The translations under genes were made by a program, and so were the position numbers. Positions 25,055 to 39,400 of a stretch of DNA of 64,000 bases are shown in pieces. Each line of letters begins with the position of its first letter. The stretch's first letter is position 1. The notes beneath the pieces are model-generated. The model saw nothing but the letters and a program-made list of their open reading frames with translations. It was not told the origin of the DNA and ran no database searches. The DNA comes from Eudromia elegans (lineage: Eukaryota; Chordata; Aves; Tinamiformes; Tinamidae): the NCBI GenBank assembly GCA_003342815.1, contig PTEX01000015.1, forward strand, positions 7,342,936 through 7,406,935, given 5' to 3'.

Positions 25055-27015
25055 AACACGCTACATCTGCTGACCCAAATGTAAATCTGATTTTTTATGA
25101 ACAACAAAATTATTGCAGAGAAATATACAGGAAGATAAGGAAGATAACTGTAACTGCACAACTCCGTTTTTTGGACATTATCACCAAAGCATAAAAATCA
25201 AATGAAATTAAATCAATTCAGTTCAGGCACAATGACTTACTTTTTATGTCATATTTATACTCCAAATCTCAAAAAGTATTCATACTTTAGCATAGGATTA
25301 AGAGCAAGCAGTTGTGTGCATGTAAAGCACGGAGTTTTACTGCATATCCTTTCAGCTGGAAGGAATAAGGACCTAAAATGCTATAAGTGGCTGCAATTTG
25401 GGTTTTTAAACTTGAATGTCACTACTCTGTATTTTGTTTGGGTAATATATGTCTGTGTGACATATATAAATCTTGTTGCTGTAATATTCTGTGTTAGAGC
25501 TAGAATTGTATATTAACATTAGAGGCAATTAAAAAATTTACATCTGAATGACAAAAAAATGCAGTGCCTAAAAAAATGGTGATTATATCTTCTTTATTAA
25601 ATAATTATAAACTGTTTGGTCTACATTTATAACAACATATTTAGTAATAATGACAGCATCTGAAATAGATAGTGTAGGCTCCAGAGTGGATCTCACAGAC
25701 ATACTGTGTAAATAAAAGCATGGGAAAGTTACCTTACTTTATGATCTTCATGATAGGTGGAAATTACTTCATAATAGGTGGGGATATATGGGTAGATTCT
25801 CTATTGCCTATATTAAATTGATTACATCCCTTTTGCCTGTGTTCTCATAAATAAACCACTTCACTATAAAGGCTACTGTACCATAATTTTTTCTTATTTC
25901 TCAGGGATATCTCTAAAGTTGTTTCCACCGTCCTTCTCCAAACCCTTCTAAATAATTTCCTTTCTAATTTTCCTGGTTTTATACTTTGAAAACAATACTC
26001 ATGACTTATTGGTGCCATTAATGCAATTTTCCTTTATGAGGAAAATAAACCTCATAGATGAGGTAAGAAGAGCCTCCATTTTTCTTTAGATTTTTTTTTG
26101 AGCAAATTTCAGCTCTGGAGTAGAAAGAGAAAGCACAGTCAAGTTTGCAAGCCAATCTCTGCATGTAAAATATCTACATATTATTTTTTGGAGAGGGATG
26201 ACAGTTAATCTTTCAGAAAATAAAAATCCTGAATATCCTAAAGCCATACAAAATTTGCAGCATAGCTGTTGTTTCTGATTCTGCACAATGAATTCTTTTA
26301 TTAAACTACTAATGAGAGGAATAAAGTTCCTGTCAGTTCATCCGTGGTAGACAAGAAGAATAATTATAGTTGCATAAACTATCTTGACAAAATTAAGTTT
26401 CTAAGTTTAAGTTTCTAAATTAAGTGCTATTTCAGCTTTCCTTCAATTTTCATTCCTTTTATCTTCTAAATATGGATAACTAAGCTGGAATTCACCTCAG
26501 CTTATTATAGTCATCTAAAATCTGAAAACTGGACACTGAATGTGAAGTATGTCCATTCTGCTGTAGTAAAAAGTCACAGAGTCACAGTCACATTTCTAGA
26601 GTATAAATTATTATATTCATGTTAGAATTAGATCAGTTATTCTCTAGATATGTTTGTTTCTTTGTAATGATTATTGAGAGCTCCTCAGTAATTTTAAAGA
26701 GATTAGATTTAGATGAAAAAATTACAATCTTTTGTTTAAATAACAATTGTCAAAAAATAGAAGCTCTTTAACAGCTTAGAAAAGATCTGACCAGGAAAGA
26801 AATTTGAAGGAGAATCTTAGGGATTTTGTGATGCATAGAATTTAAGTATTTGCCACAATATCTGGCACATATATAGAGATATATATGTATGTACATATGT
26901 ATGCTTATATATAAACTAGGTCTAATATGCTCAAAAGTTCTCAACAATAATTTAGAATATGAAAGAAAAAGCTATCATAACATTTTCAACCTTCCTTTTA
27001 AAATAAAAGGAAGAA
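25055..27015. other. AT-rich non-coding DNA, no gene seen
   Basis: AT-rich unique sequence. A plus-strand open frame of 104 codons lies at 25202-25516. It has no recognisable domain and its length is expected by chance at this base composition. A TATATA-rich patch at about 26870-26912 lies just before the (GGGAA)n tract. Confidence 0.6.
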
Positions 27016-27060
27016 GAGAAGGGAAGGGAAGGGAAGGGAAGGGAAGGGAAGGGAAGGGAA
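27016..27060. repeat. (GGGAA)n microsatellite
   Basis: One GAGAA and eight perfect GGGAA units in tandem. Alternating TATATA-rich sequence lies on both sides (about 26870-26912 and 27076-27128). Confidence 0.95.
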
Positions 27061-30000
27061 GTCTGATACATCTTTTATATATACATTTATACATATATAA
27101 AATATATATGCATCTTGTATATATACCTTATACTGATCTTTGCATCTATCACGGTGAAGTGCACAGATAACTCTCTATTTACAACAGAGGCTCTTTTTCA
27201 GTGTACTTCATTGCCTTTTTTTTTTTTTTTTCTTGGGGGATATAATTTAATTCCAACCCTCCCAATAAGGTTACTTGTCTAAGGTGCTGCTATACACTTA
27301 CTTACTTGCTGCAAAGGGAAATATTAAGTACTTACTTAGAGAGACAATGTTTAAATGCCTCACATTTAAACATTCAGGCTGCATATTTTTAATAAAACTC
27401 CTAGAAGTAAGTTTTGTAATTGTCTCTTCATGTCTTTTCTTTTCCCTTACCAATCTGAAATAATGTATCATAAGCAAGACGTATGTGTTAACAAGATTTT
27501 CTTGTACTACTCATTTTCCTGTGCTGTGAGAACTTCAAGTATAGGAGAAGAATACAATTTACCAAAGACTATAGACTCAACTTTTCTTAGTAAGACAAAA
27601 ACTAAATCTAAGTATATTTGAAAAACCTGTACAAAATTACTGGGCTTCTTGAAATCTATCTCATAAGAAAATAGCCATCCTCTCAAGTGTAACATAATTG
27701 AAATCTAATATAACAATAAATGGAGAATTCATATTTCCCTAAATCACAGGAGATTATATGCTGGTAACAGAATATTTTCATGTTTGATGATTACCTTAGA
27801 TGTTCCATTCATGGATTTCTGAAAGAAAAAAAAAATGTTTAAATAAAACAGCTCAGGTTAGATGACATTTGTATTTGTCTAAATTTAGGTACCTAAACTG
27901 TGCTAAACTTATGTAAGGTAGTTATGCAAGCTCCATTAGTAGCAGTTCACAAGGAATGACAAGCATCTCCAAATAGAGAATTAGTCTAGTTAACTGGTTT
28001 GAACTACTTCTAAATGGACTTATTTAGGTTACCTAAATTCTTTTGTATGTCTTAATCCTCCCAACTGCAGATGAAAGTCACTTATGTTATGTGAAGAAAG
28101 CCTTATAAAGAAAACAAATGAAAAACTGTCCATTGAAAACAGCACGGGCTGATCTCTCTTGCTGTAGTTGAGGCTATCATGACCTGTCCTACCTACAGTG
28201 GCTACTGGCAATGGTTGTTGTGTGTCTCTGCCCTATAAGACAGAGAGCCTTCTGCCTTTGGATGTGTCCTAGTTGGTGCCATGCTAATAGCTTAAATTGC
28301 TTCCAGTATGCAGATTGTAACTGCATGGGTATATTAAGGAGAAAGTGAACAATAAGGAAATGTTGTATGACCAAAAAAAAAAAAAAGTTAAAATCTTAAA
28401 TACTTATTTTTTAGAAAGACAAAGGGAATAAAGTTGCACTGGAGTTGATAAAGTATACAATGGTCATATCTCATGAGTAAACTAGTATTTTTTAGATGGA
28501 ATTTTCTATGAAACATTTGACCTCATACATATTGGTTTTGCTACACTGAGAAAAGGTGATTTATTGTAGCAGTTAGTTTCTAGTATTTGCTATAGAAGAG
28601 GAAAAATGTGTCTTGTACTGACCTGATAATATGATTATACTCTACTATATTATGTTAGTAACTGAAGCCATACTCATTCCACTAAATTCCTGTAGGATTT
28701 CACTCAGCTGAAGAAAAAATATTCCTTTCTTTCAAAAGAAGAAAAAATCCCTGCAAGATGAATGGCTATGTATATATGGATTTCATTAAATTTGCAGGTT
28801 TCTAGCTGACATATTCTCAAATGTATTTTATTTCTTTTTTTTTCCCTACCATTACTGCTATTATTTTACATGAATTTAAATAATTTAAATAATATATATA
28901 AAAAATATAATCCTATAGCTGTTTTGGACTAATGCACTAAAATCTGGGAATATGTTCCAGTTATTTACAGATATGAAATTCAACCCTCTGTCTTTGAAAA
29001 GATTTGTAAAAAAACTATTAAATTTACTTTATTCATAACTATTAGAAATCTTTATATTTTATTTATCTTAATTTTGTAGATCGAAGATATGAGCGTCTCA
29101 AGTCTAAGAGTTGAAGAGAAATCTGAGAGAATCTCTAAATAGGCATTATATTATCATACTAGTTTATTGTCCAGTGTCATTTCATATTATCTATTAGCAT
29201 TTCTGATTTGAAATTTTTTCTTTCTAATAATTTTCCATTTTTGGATTACTTTTGCAGATGTTTTCCTTTATTTTAATTAGTCTTTTTTTCATCTTATTTT
29301 CACTTGTGTGAAAGCCCATTTGAATTAATTTTTCTAATTAAGCATTTGCAAAATAATATTAAATACTTTATTAAAAGCATTTCTAAACTGTTTCAATCTG
29401 CTCAAATATTCTTAAAGTTTTACTCCATTTTTTTCTATCCTAATTGGTCATTAAGTCCATGATGGTATTAAAATAAAAAAAACAAATCACTCAGCATTAC
29501 AAAGAAAAAAAGGTTAAATTTCATTATAACAAATAAACCTAATGTGTCTATATCGTATCTGCTGGGATCTCAGGCACCATCTCTTAGCATCTGTCTGAAT
29601 TCAACTTTATAAAAACAGTCTATCCATTCTGAAATGACATGCTAATTTTTTTATTTTATATATTTAAGGATTCAATATTAAAAGCTTTCTTTTTCCCTAT
29701 GTTCTGCTGTTATGACTTATTTAATACAATTCACTCAGTTTCTATCTCAGTCTGTGTTTCCATGTCTCTCCCTCTTTTTAATGATAGTCAAAAACTTTCT
29801 ACTAAGTTGTCTTAGTTTTTGACAATCCTTTTCAGAGGCACAGGTTGAATCTAAAATTAGTACAGGCATTGAGTGAAATATCATAGTTTTGTTACGTCCA
29901 TATGGTTACTTATTATGCCAATAACCACTATCAACAATATATTTAAAATATTGTTATCCCATGATCCATATCTTTAATAACTACATGTGATGGCTTTATG

Positions 30001-33000
30001 TGGACATTGTGGGTCACTATGGGCATATTAATTATGAAAAGAACAAATCAGTTAAATTTATCGCCAGAAGAATAAATCAATTAGAATAAGATTCAAAAAC
30101 CTTATCAAACTAATTTGAGATGGGAATATTTCTCATAATTTCATGAAGACATACTGTAAAAAATAACTACTTCACACAAAAATGTCTTAAACAGAACAAG
30201 AGAATTTTCAGATTTTTGAAACTGTTTTTTTTCTACAAGTAGAAAGGAATTTAAAAAATCTAAAAAAGCTTTCTCTAAGTAGAGGTCGTGTTATGTATCT
30301 CTTCACAATGTATGTTATCATATCTCATTTATAAATGGGAAAGTGTAAACACTGTATTTGGAATACTTCATATACAGAGATGTATAGACAGAGAGTTGGA
30401 ATTTTGCTCAAACAGAATAAGATCCTCTATGAGAAGTAAACAAGTAAACAAACAAACCCCTTCAGCTCCGAAAGCAATTATAACATGAAGTTTTATTCAA
30501 ACTCTATCAATGTCAGCTTTTGAGTTAAGAATAGATTTATATGGCTTTTGCATGAGGGGTCATTAATCCCATCAACAACAGATTGCAGATTGAAAATAGA
30601 ATAAAAAACTTTGCTTGCTCTATTTAGGTGACATTCTTTTTGCTTTCTAAATGACCATCCATATCTCCGAATTATTGATTCGCTAATAATAATTTTTTCT
30701 TATAGTAGAAAGTACATCATTCAGCATCACATATATATTCAAATTTAAAAGCAAGTTTAAATTTTGGAAGTTGGCCACTGATTTTAAAAAGTCACAATAT
30801 GCACAATTATATTGCCCAAAACATTTCTAAAACTGCACTCTCCATTAAAGATTGTATGTTTTTTTCCCCTAAGGTACTAATGCATATTTAGAAGTTAATT
30901 AGTATTGCACTTGTTAAATTTTCTCACTTGCCAATATAGCAAATATTATGTAAATAATAAAATAAAATGTGACATGCTTTGTGTCAAGGTATTTATGAAA
31001 AACAAACAAAAAACAAAACCCCATTTTCCTATCTATTTTGACTATTTGATTTCCTAATTATTCTTTGCCATTGCTTATTACTATATTTTATCCACTAACA
31101 TATCTAAAACTGAGTATGTAGCATCTTTCACATTTTCTAGCAAGAAATATATCCGGTTTTAGGCAGTAGGTCTTGAAAATATTTTTTTTTCTCTGTAAGT
31201 ATAAAGACATTTTAGATAGGTTACACAATTCCACAAGCTGAAAGTCTTCATTGATTATTGCTTAGAAAAATCTAAGTAACTATTGAACATCACTTCTTAA
31301 AAAACTAAGCTAATTTCTCCTTAAAAAAAACTAAGCTAATTTCCTACTTTTTTAGGCACCAAATGCAATTCATAAAAGTAGTGAGTAATTTTTTGACCTT
31401 TTTATCACATCCAGTTTCCCTTTCTACAGTACTAATTTTAAAATAATAAGAAAAAAACCCCAATAATTTTACAGATTCAGCATGTATCAGAAAGGCGTCA
31501 CTTGTCACTTCCATCCCTTTCTTCTTAGTACTATTTTGAAATATGTCTTCTTGCTTTATTCTTTCCCAAAAGTCCAGCCTCCTTCCTTCTCCTTCCTCTT
31601 TGATGCTTTCAATACTAGACACATTCAGGGAAATGCAGTCCTCAGAATTCCTCACTTTAGAAAAAGGGAGGCTGCTTTTTGAATAGAGCCTGATAGACTT
31701 GGCTAGGCCCTTAGGGAAGCAAGTTCTACTGCAAACCTTACAGGTGATCCTGCAGATATAGTAAAGCTGAAATCAGATTTTCATTCCTTATAGTTGCTTA
31801 GTATCTCTTACAAAAGATACATAAATATTACATGTACTGTGACTAACAGAAGCAATCAAATTGAATCTGGAACAGCATTGCATTAATACAAGATTGTGAT
31901 ATCCTTAAGTATTTCAAATACTGTTCTGATATCTGTAGTATTCTCTAAGATAAAAGTTGCTACTCAAACTTAATAGTAACTGGCAGCAGAATCTGGCACT
32001 TGCAGTCTATATAGTTTATGAACTTGAGGTACATTGACTTAGTCTTTGATCTAGAAATTCATTAAAGAAGAAGAAAAAATGAGCACTGCTCTATCACTTC
32101 ACTTTTTACAACGTTTTATAAATAAATCCACTTTCACTTCATGTTATCCTAAGCTAATCCACTCGCTAATGTAATTCAGATACTTCAGAATGAGGTGGCA
32201 CTCTTTGAACCTCTTTACTTACCCAGGAAGGACCAGAAAGTCGGTACTAAACAGGCAACTGTGCAAAGTGAGAAAAGACTCCCTTACCACGTCAGTCAAA
32301 AGGGTGAGAAAAAGTAGCAGAAAAGTGATGTGAGAGTAAAAGAGATTGCCTCCTGCATGGCCCCAGTGACAGCACAATGGCCTTGAATGACGTCCTGATT
32401 CCTCCTTTCACTAGGACCTGTGACAGAGCCAAACCCTTCTGTTTAAAGTTTCTGGCTGACATTAAAACATTTCATTTTGTACCAATACTTCAGCTAGCTT
32501 AGAAAATCTCCTAGCATCTACTATTGATTTTTTCTCTGATATGTGATGGCATTATATTCTGAAACATTCATCTTTGTTCAAAGTGATTAGGAATAGCAGA
32601 AAAACAACACCAAGGGAATGCCCCTGTAGCAACTTCTTCGTGACAAAAATTCTCATTGTTCATACCATGAGGTCATAGAGAAAATAAACTATAATCAATC
32701 ATAGATGTTGCGCGTAGGATTACTTCAGTATTTCCAGGCTTTGTGTTCTTTGAATTCTGAATATAGATAAATATTTTCAGTAGAGAAAATGCTAGACAAA
32801 GGCAAAACTAGTACACATAAACATGCATGCACATGAGAATGAGGGCCAAAGCATCAGATTCAAAACAAAACAAAACAAATATAATCTAAGCAAATTGATT
32901 TGAATAAAGTGAAAAACAGCTAAAGTCTTATGTATTTAAATTACATTCATATAATATGATATTTAGCTAGTTTCATTTCAAACTTTTGAAGAAAGTAATA

Positions 33001-33005
33001 AATTT
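27061..33005. other. Very AT-rich non-coding DNA, no gene seen
   Basis: This is among the most AT-rich parts of the window, with a poly-T near 27217-27230 and many AT stretches around 28860-28915 and 29160-29700. Open frames of up to 103 codons (minus strand, 31344-31655) have no recognised domain. A local 25-base duplication lies at about 31295-31343. No transposon or RNA gene was recognised. Confidence 0.6.
31295..31343. repeat. Two-copy tandem duplication, about 25 bases
   Basis: The word AAAAACTAAGCTAATTTC appears twice in direct succession, separated by a short CTCCTTAAA linker. This is a simple local duplication. Confidence 0.75.
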
Positions 33006-33308
33006 GAGGAGGAGGGGGCTGGCCTCTTCTCAGTGGTGGCCAGTGATAGAACTAGAGGAAATGGTCACAAATTGAGGCATCAGAAGTTCCACAGAAACTT
33101 GAGAAAGAATTTCTTAACAGTGAGGGTGACAGAGCACTGGAACAGGCTGCCCAGAGAGGTGGTGGAGTCTCCTTCTCTGGAGATCTTCAAAACCCGCCTG
33201 TACATCACCTTGTGCCACATGCTCTAGGGGACCCTGCGTGTGCAGGGGTGTTGGACTAGATGACCTCTAGAGGTCCCTTCCAACCCAAGCCATTCTATGA
33301 TTCTATGA
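33006..33308 (+). mobile_element. CR1 LINE 3' end, well preserved
   Basis: This is a plus-strand CR1 copy cut off at its 5' side, holding the last part of ORF2 and the 3' untranslated end. From about 33006 the frame reads [20 protein letters not shown], then [35 protein letters not shown] and PSLEIFKTR, with a stop at about 33225. That is the normal C-terminus of CR1 ORF2. The 3' end has TTGGACTAGATGACCTCTAG and two ATTCTATG units at the right border. The coding tail has no frameshift, so this looks like one of the younger copies in the window. No target-site duplication is obvious, as is usual for CR1. Confidence 0.97.
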
Positions 33309-36300
33309 AATAAAAGTACAGCTAATCTAGTGCAAAAGTATGGCTTTTCCAACTGGGTCAGGCAGTATTACTGAAGTGCCACATTTTTTTACCCCAAGCC
33401 CTTGTCTCTTAGAAGGAACAGGAATGTCAAAATTTGTGTATTGAACAAGGTCTTCCTTTTTTTGGCTTCTAGAATGAAACATCAGATGAAGAAGCTAGAG
33501 GTTCTGAAAGAGCAAATTAGTTGCTAAACCAAAGTCAGAGTGCTTTGTGGGGTAGACCTACAAAGACTATTTGATGCCTAAAATGCTTCACTGTGTTTAG
33601 ATGCCTTTAATACTTCACTAATTTTGTAGCTATAAAATAGTTTTCTGCATATTATTATAATATTTTTAGATTTTTATTTATATCAGGGCTACTTGCTCTC
33701 CTTGCTAGCATTAGAAGATTAACATTTTTTTTTTTCTTGGTGGTTATAATACTTACAGAGGAATTAATAGCCCTGGTTCTTGCAAATATAATGTAAACTT
33801 TCAGTCATGTAAACTGTAATATATAATCAGCTTTCTTGAGCTATATTACTTTCTTGCTTTAAACAATGTTTTTAATCATTCCAGAATAGCAAGGTCTAAG
33901 GCCCAAGTATATCAACAAGCCAGAGGGCCAGCAAAGGCCATTTATGTTCTTCAGTCCAAGGATTCTGTAAAGTTATTCTTAATACATCTATAGAGAAACC
34001 GATGTATAATAATAAATCTCAGCTTATACCATCACAGGTAGAGCAGAGTAGAAAACAGATGAATATATTTCTTGCTTTCCTTTACGTAAATTTTAGACTC
34101 TTAAAAACAAATAAATAAATAAATACATAAAAACATCAAAATTATGAAGCACTGGAAATAAAAGTGTGCATAGAGTTGGTGACTTTTTTAACTTTGAAAG
34201 AATGACAGCTGAAAACTTTCCATGGCAAAGAAAATTATGATTACAAAATATCTTTGTATAGGTTACTGTAGAGATGCTGCAGTTTGAGAGAGGGAATAAA
34301 AAGGAGAACATGAATTCTGACAAAAACAAACAATAAAAACACTCCAAAAAAAGAAAATTATCTCAAGACTGAAACTGATGATTAAAGTGTAACAATAGCA
34401 AATTTGATCTTCTTAAAATAGTGTATATACAGGTTAGTCTTTTTACTGAATACCTTTTGAGGAAAATAAATACTGTAGCACAGAAACTCAAAAAAAAAAA
34501 AAAACATTCTTGCCTCAAGGTTCACTCAGGACATTTTTTGCTATGGGATCGACATTGCTATTATAGATTAATAGGAATAGATTTGTCATTAATACTTGAT
34601 TGCTCAATCCTGAAAAAGTACAGACCTTCCAACTGCTAGTACAAAAATATCTTGCTAATGCAGTATTTATTCTTTACTTGCCCTGTAAATGTTTCCTCCT
34701 TGTCTATGGAAAACTGTTCCTTCTAGTACAAATGGAGCCAAATGACACTACAAAGCCATTTTTTTTCCTTACCATGACAATCCCATTTTTTAATTTTCCT
34801 CCTAGCAGCACCAGTAGAAGATTTTTTGATGATTTTTTATATTTATTGTGTGCATCTTCATTCTATAAAGGGATAATATCCATTAATTATACTGTCATAA
34901 AATCTTATTTTCATTGTTCAGTAAGTGCTTTTTCACTTCCATGACTTCTGAGGTATGGTGGCTGCTCTGCTGAATGACCTGAGAGTTAAATGGCGATACA
35001 GTATTAATCATTATGAGAGGTACGCTTGAAAATTCATAAATTCATAGGAGAAGACTGTTTTCAGGACAATTTACTATTCAGACCTCATGTCCACACTGTG
35101 AATGATTGTAATTACATGCTGTGACAATAACACATTCATAATACAGTACAGAAATGAACTCATATTTTTAGTTCATTATTTAGGGCAGCAATTCACAGCC
35201 AGCCATAGAAATAGGACAATATGCAGGAAATAATTTTACCATTCTCTGCATGTTAGAAAAGGAGAAAAGTAATTCCTGAAGTTCCTGACCTTTGTTCTTG
35301 GAAAAACTCTTTTAGTTTAGTAACAAATTTAAGAAGTCTTCATCTCCTAAGCAATACTTCTTATGCTCACAGAATACAATATTCTGCAGAAATGTTTCTA
35401 TACTATGCCATTTTATTGGGAGGCCTGAAAAAAATATGCTGTCTTTAGTTCTGGCCTATTTAAGAAAAATGCCGTTTTTCTTAACAGGATACACCTTCTA
35501 TTTACTAGAACTTATTGCCTAGATCCAGATTAATGAGTGCAGACTTTTGTCTTTACCTTCTGGTAAACTACATTGGTTTGTCAGGATTACAAGAAAACAA
35601 AACCAGATGATTTTAGGTGATGCTCTTCTTTTTCCCAATACAAGCTGTTTTTTTCAGTAGTCTAATGATTAATTACACCTGCTGTGTTTTGTTTCTAAGA
35701 CTGACTACTCTGACAGTTATTGCCAAAGTATAGAAAAGAAGAAAAAAAAAAAAAAAAGCTTTTTAACAGTACAGTTTATATGAGCTCTAAAGCAATTTTA
35801 ATTATTAAATTACTATTTATAAAATGACAACTAGTTTACAGATGGACCATGGAATTCAGCAATGTCTGTCTAAACTGATCAATGAAATCAAGGACTGCAG
35901 TTCATGTATTTTTAAAGAAACAAAACATAAGAATGAAGGTGAAGAATCAACAAAAGCACCTGTGAAGAACAGCTGAAACTCTGCATTAAGAGAGAAAGGC
36001 AAGGTATGAGTATATGGATAATCAGAAGACAAATGTATAGAGTATATTTATATAGTGGAAATGCCATAGGAGATGACATTAAGAGGACAACCTTTACCAC
36101 CACACCTCAGAGATATCCAAATATAACAGATGTACTAACGGGTAAAAAAGTAGCAGACCCAAGTTCATATAGGAATTGAAAAGCAGGCAAATCTTATTTA
36201 ATTTCACTTTCATTGAAAGAAACTAGCATGGAAAGAGCAAGGAAAATTAAGAAGAGAAACTCTCATAGCTCTAGGGTCTTTTAAAAAGTGGTGACAGAGC

Positions 36301-37179
36301 TGAGAAGTTCACTCACAATGTTTCATGGAATGCTGGAAAAGCCAGAAGAATCTGAAGTGGCCTGAAATGATGAAGTTAAGTGTATGTTGAGATCTTTCTC
36401 CTACTACGGAAGGTATTATAAGGAAGGTATAGGGAAAGAAAACACTTGCAAATCCAGAAAACTTACTCCGAGCAAGCTTTTTCTCCTTCACCCATCCAGA
36501 TGTAAATCCCTTTGTCCTTTATACTGGATACAATGTATTGAAACACTAACAGACTATAGCTGGTTAGTAAACAGGGCCATTCCTGAACAGACAGAAGAGA
36601 AGCCTTGATGACATTGGCAGGCATGAGGTGTCTTGGCGTTCTCTCAAAGCAGCCGGCTGGCAGAGAGGAGGCAGAAACATGGGGAGAGTCCTGAATCAGG
36701 GCTCTGTCACCCAACAGAAGGAATCATTAAATAGATCCCTTGGCAGATTTACTTCCATCTCTTGGGTTTTGGTCATGCATTTTCTGCTTCTTGTCCAGTG
36801 TAAGCAGATAGGACCATATGCAGTTCACTTTGCCTGAGACAGAATTAAGGCCAGCTTATCTGATCATGAGCATCGTTGCTTAGTAATGGTATTAGGCTGT
36901 CTGGAAAAGGATGAGTTCTGCAGCCAGGGATGGAATCAGTCATGTCCCAAGAGAATATAAATCAGCATTAAGCAAAAATGTAAAGTATAATGAGAAATTG
37001 CACTGAACAGAATCAAATCAAATAAAACAAAACAAACAAACAAAACCCAAAACCGCAGAGTGTCAATTTGACAATTCACCTCATTGTGAGTTTGCTTCCT
37101 GCCCAAGAGAGGACAGATTCTTGGACTGAGGCTAATACATCTCTAGATCATCTATTCATCATCTCTAGAAAGGCAGTGA
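33309..37179. other. AT-rich non-coding DNA, no gene seen
   Basis: AT-rich unique sequence with A runs (34491-34504 and 35739-35757) and an (AAAT)n patch near 34106-34125. A plus-strand open frame of 114 codons (34600-34944) has no recognisable domain. A slightly more GC-rich stretch at about 36590-36740 is unassigned. Confidence 0.55.
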
Positions 37180-37518
37180 GAAGCATGGGGCCAGCCTCTT
37201 TTCAGTGGTGGCTAGCGATAGGACTAGAGGGAATGACCACAAACTGAAGCACGAAAAGTTCCACAGGAACTTAAGAGATTTTTTTCTTAATACATAAAAA
37301 ATTCTTAAAAAAAAGAAATTAAGAAAAAAATTCTTAATGGTGAGGGTGACAGAGCTGCCCAGAGAGGTTGTAGAGTCTCCTCTGCAGATCTTCAAACCCA
37401 CCTGGATGATACCCTGTGCCACATGCCCTAGGTGATCCTGTGTGTGCAGGGGAGTTGGACTAGATGACCTCTAGAGGTCCCTTCCAACCTTAAGCTTTCT
37501 ATGACTCTACGATTCTAT
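37180..37518 (+). mobile_element. CR1 LINE 3' end with AT-rich internal expansion
   Basis: This is a plus-strand, 5'-truncated CR1. It starts with CAGCCTCTTTTCAGTGGTGG, the LFSVVAS coding segment, and ends with GGACTAGATGACCTCTAGAG and degenerate ATTCTATG units. Compared with the copy at 33006-33308 it has an AT-rich stretch of roughly 40 extra bases at about 37275-37337, built from repeated ATTCTTAA and AAGAAA words. It also lacks about 12 bases (the CACTGGAACAGG segment) just after GTGACAGAG. Both changes destroy the reading frame. This copy is non-functional. Confidence 0.95.
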
Positions 37519-39400
37519 ATCTATTTTCAGGTTAATCTTCTTGCTGAGAAGAAATTTTATATTTTAAGAAAAACAGGGCTAGTGTTCCTATGTTATGGAG
37601 TGAATGAAACTTGCTCGCTAAGGCCATGCAGGTAAATTATTCAATCACAGGGTCAGATACAGAAATATGATTCTGTTACACTTTCAAATTGGTCCTTGAT
37701 AGGCTTTTGGTGTCACCTGGCCTTGAGAATTTTCAGGTACATTTTGGAAGATAGAACATTTGAAATACCTGCCCTTTCCCATAGATTCTTCCATAGATTT
37801 GGAGGTTGCGGAAATAGCACACCACTATACCTCCATTCCATGGAGTCATGTCACTTCATAGGCAGTTTTCATTAGTGTCTGGGAAAGTTCCCAGACATGT
37901 TTAATCTCCATAATAAGTAAAAGCTAACATAATGAGTAAATACTGAAGTGACAAAAATGGTAAATAGTAGTAATGGTTACCTTCATCAAAAGTGTATGTT
38001 CAAGTATGATTCAAGTCCTACTGAAATATTTTGGAGGTACTCAGGGTCTTGAGTATCTTTAGGAAGAATATTTGTCCCCTTGATTTTAAGTCATTTAGGA
38101 GAATTACATGATTGTTGCATTAACTTTTATTGGTCTCAGCAAACATTTGGGGCCTCATAGTAAATAATTATATTTCTGCAGCTTAGAAATTAAGTTGTTG
38201 TTGTTGTGATCAATTTATATTCTATTAATTTTATCCTGGCTCAAGAACTTCCAAGTTACTGGAAAGATTTCAAATTCCTTCTCTTAGAGCAGACTCTCTA
38301 TAATTTTTCTGAAAGCAGGACAGTTTTAACATTAGCAAATCGGTGTTTATCCTCAGCATAGGTCTCAGAAAACACTGAAAAACTTGCAAACAGGGTATTT
38401 CAGTTCTTACCATCATGATAGTCCTGCGAGACAGTATGTTGCATTATCTCCTCTTTTTCCTACCACTGATTTGTATCATAGCTCTGTCAGGGTGGTAGGA
38501 ATTCTTGAGTGTTTACAAGAAACCTCCATATCAGGAGTTTTTTTGTGCTGTCTCTGTTTAGCTTGATAGGCTACCTTATTTCCTGGAACCACTTCAGGAA
38601 CGACATGACAATATAATAGCATTTTGTGGAGTTCATGAATCAGTGTTGCTCTGTGGAAAGCCAGCTGTTTAGTCAGAACTGGTTTCTCTTGTCCAGTTGA
38701 AAACCTGCATTAAATATGTCCTTAAATCTTCCTTTCCATATAGAATTGTTCCCTTTAGTCAAGCCATGAATGTTGAAAGGCTGTGAATTGATGGAATATG
38801 TGATTCGTTGTAGAGTGACTTGAAAAGCGACATCAATAAGACAACCTCTGCTCAGATGTATTCTCTCATGAAAAATGTAAGAACTCAATATTTAGGGAAA
38901 AGGTTACAGATTTGTGTTAATGACTGGGGTGAAAACAATTTGGAGGAAAGGCATGAGGATCAACACTAGAATACATCTGAATAACACAGAACATAATAGA
39001 TGGCCCTGGACTAAACACAAAGCTGTATTTCACTCAAGAGCTCAGCTGCAGTCATAAACCATGAGAGGCTTATGAACAGCATCAGACCTCAGGAATTAAT
39101 TCAGACTTGTATTCGTAATGAGGCCATATGGTGTTATTTATAATGCTCACTTTATAATTACTACTCTTAAACCACTTAATATTTGTAGTTGTAATAATTT
39201 AAAGATTAAATCATAAAGTAGAAACACAGCACTTTCTTTAGGTAGTATCACTAAAGTCATACATAATTACTTTTCAGATAAGTTTTTCTGGAGGGAGACC
39301 ATATTTCCTTACAAACTGACTCCTGCTGACTAATGGCTCACACTCCAAGAAATACTATTCTACTTAATAAGATACTTTATGGCGTATGGTGATACTAAAC
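37519..39400. other. AT-rich non-coding DNA, no gene seen
   Basis: Unique AT-rich sequence between two CR1 copies. No open frame with a recognised domain, RNA gene or simple array was seen. Confidence 0.6.

Noticed and set aside
24708-25194. Open frames of 121-159 codons over the (GGAAA)n tract, and their reverse
   Set aside because: They consist of repeat-encoded KGKER or SFPFL strings and exist only because the repeat lacks stop codons.
25202-25516. A 104-codon plus-strand frame as a gene
   Set aside because: It has no domain or splice support and lies within chance length.
31344-31655. A 103-codon minus-strand frame as a gene
   Set aside because: It has no recognised family, its length fits chance, and it overlaps a local AT-rich duplication.
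34600-34944. A 114-codon plus-strand frame as a gene
   Set aside because: It is rich in F, L, S and Y, as expected from T-rich DNA, with no recognisable domain.
36590-36740. A slightly GC-richer patch as an exon
   Set aside because: Frames on both strands are short and no convincing splice pair was found.
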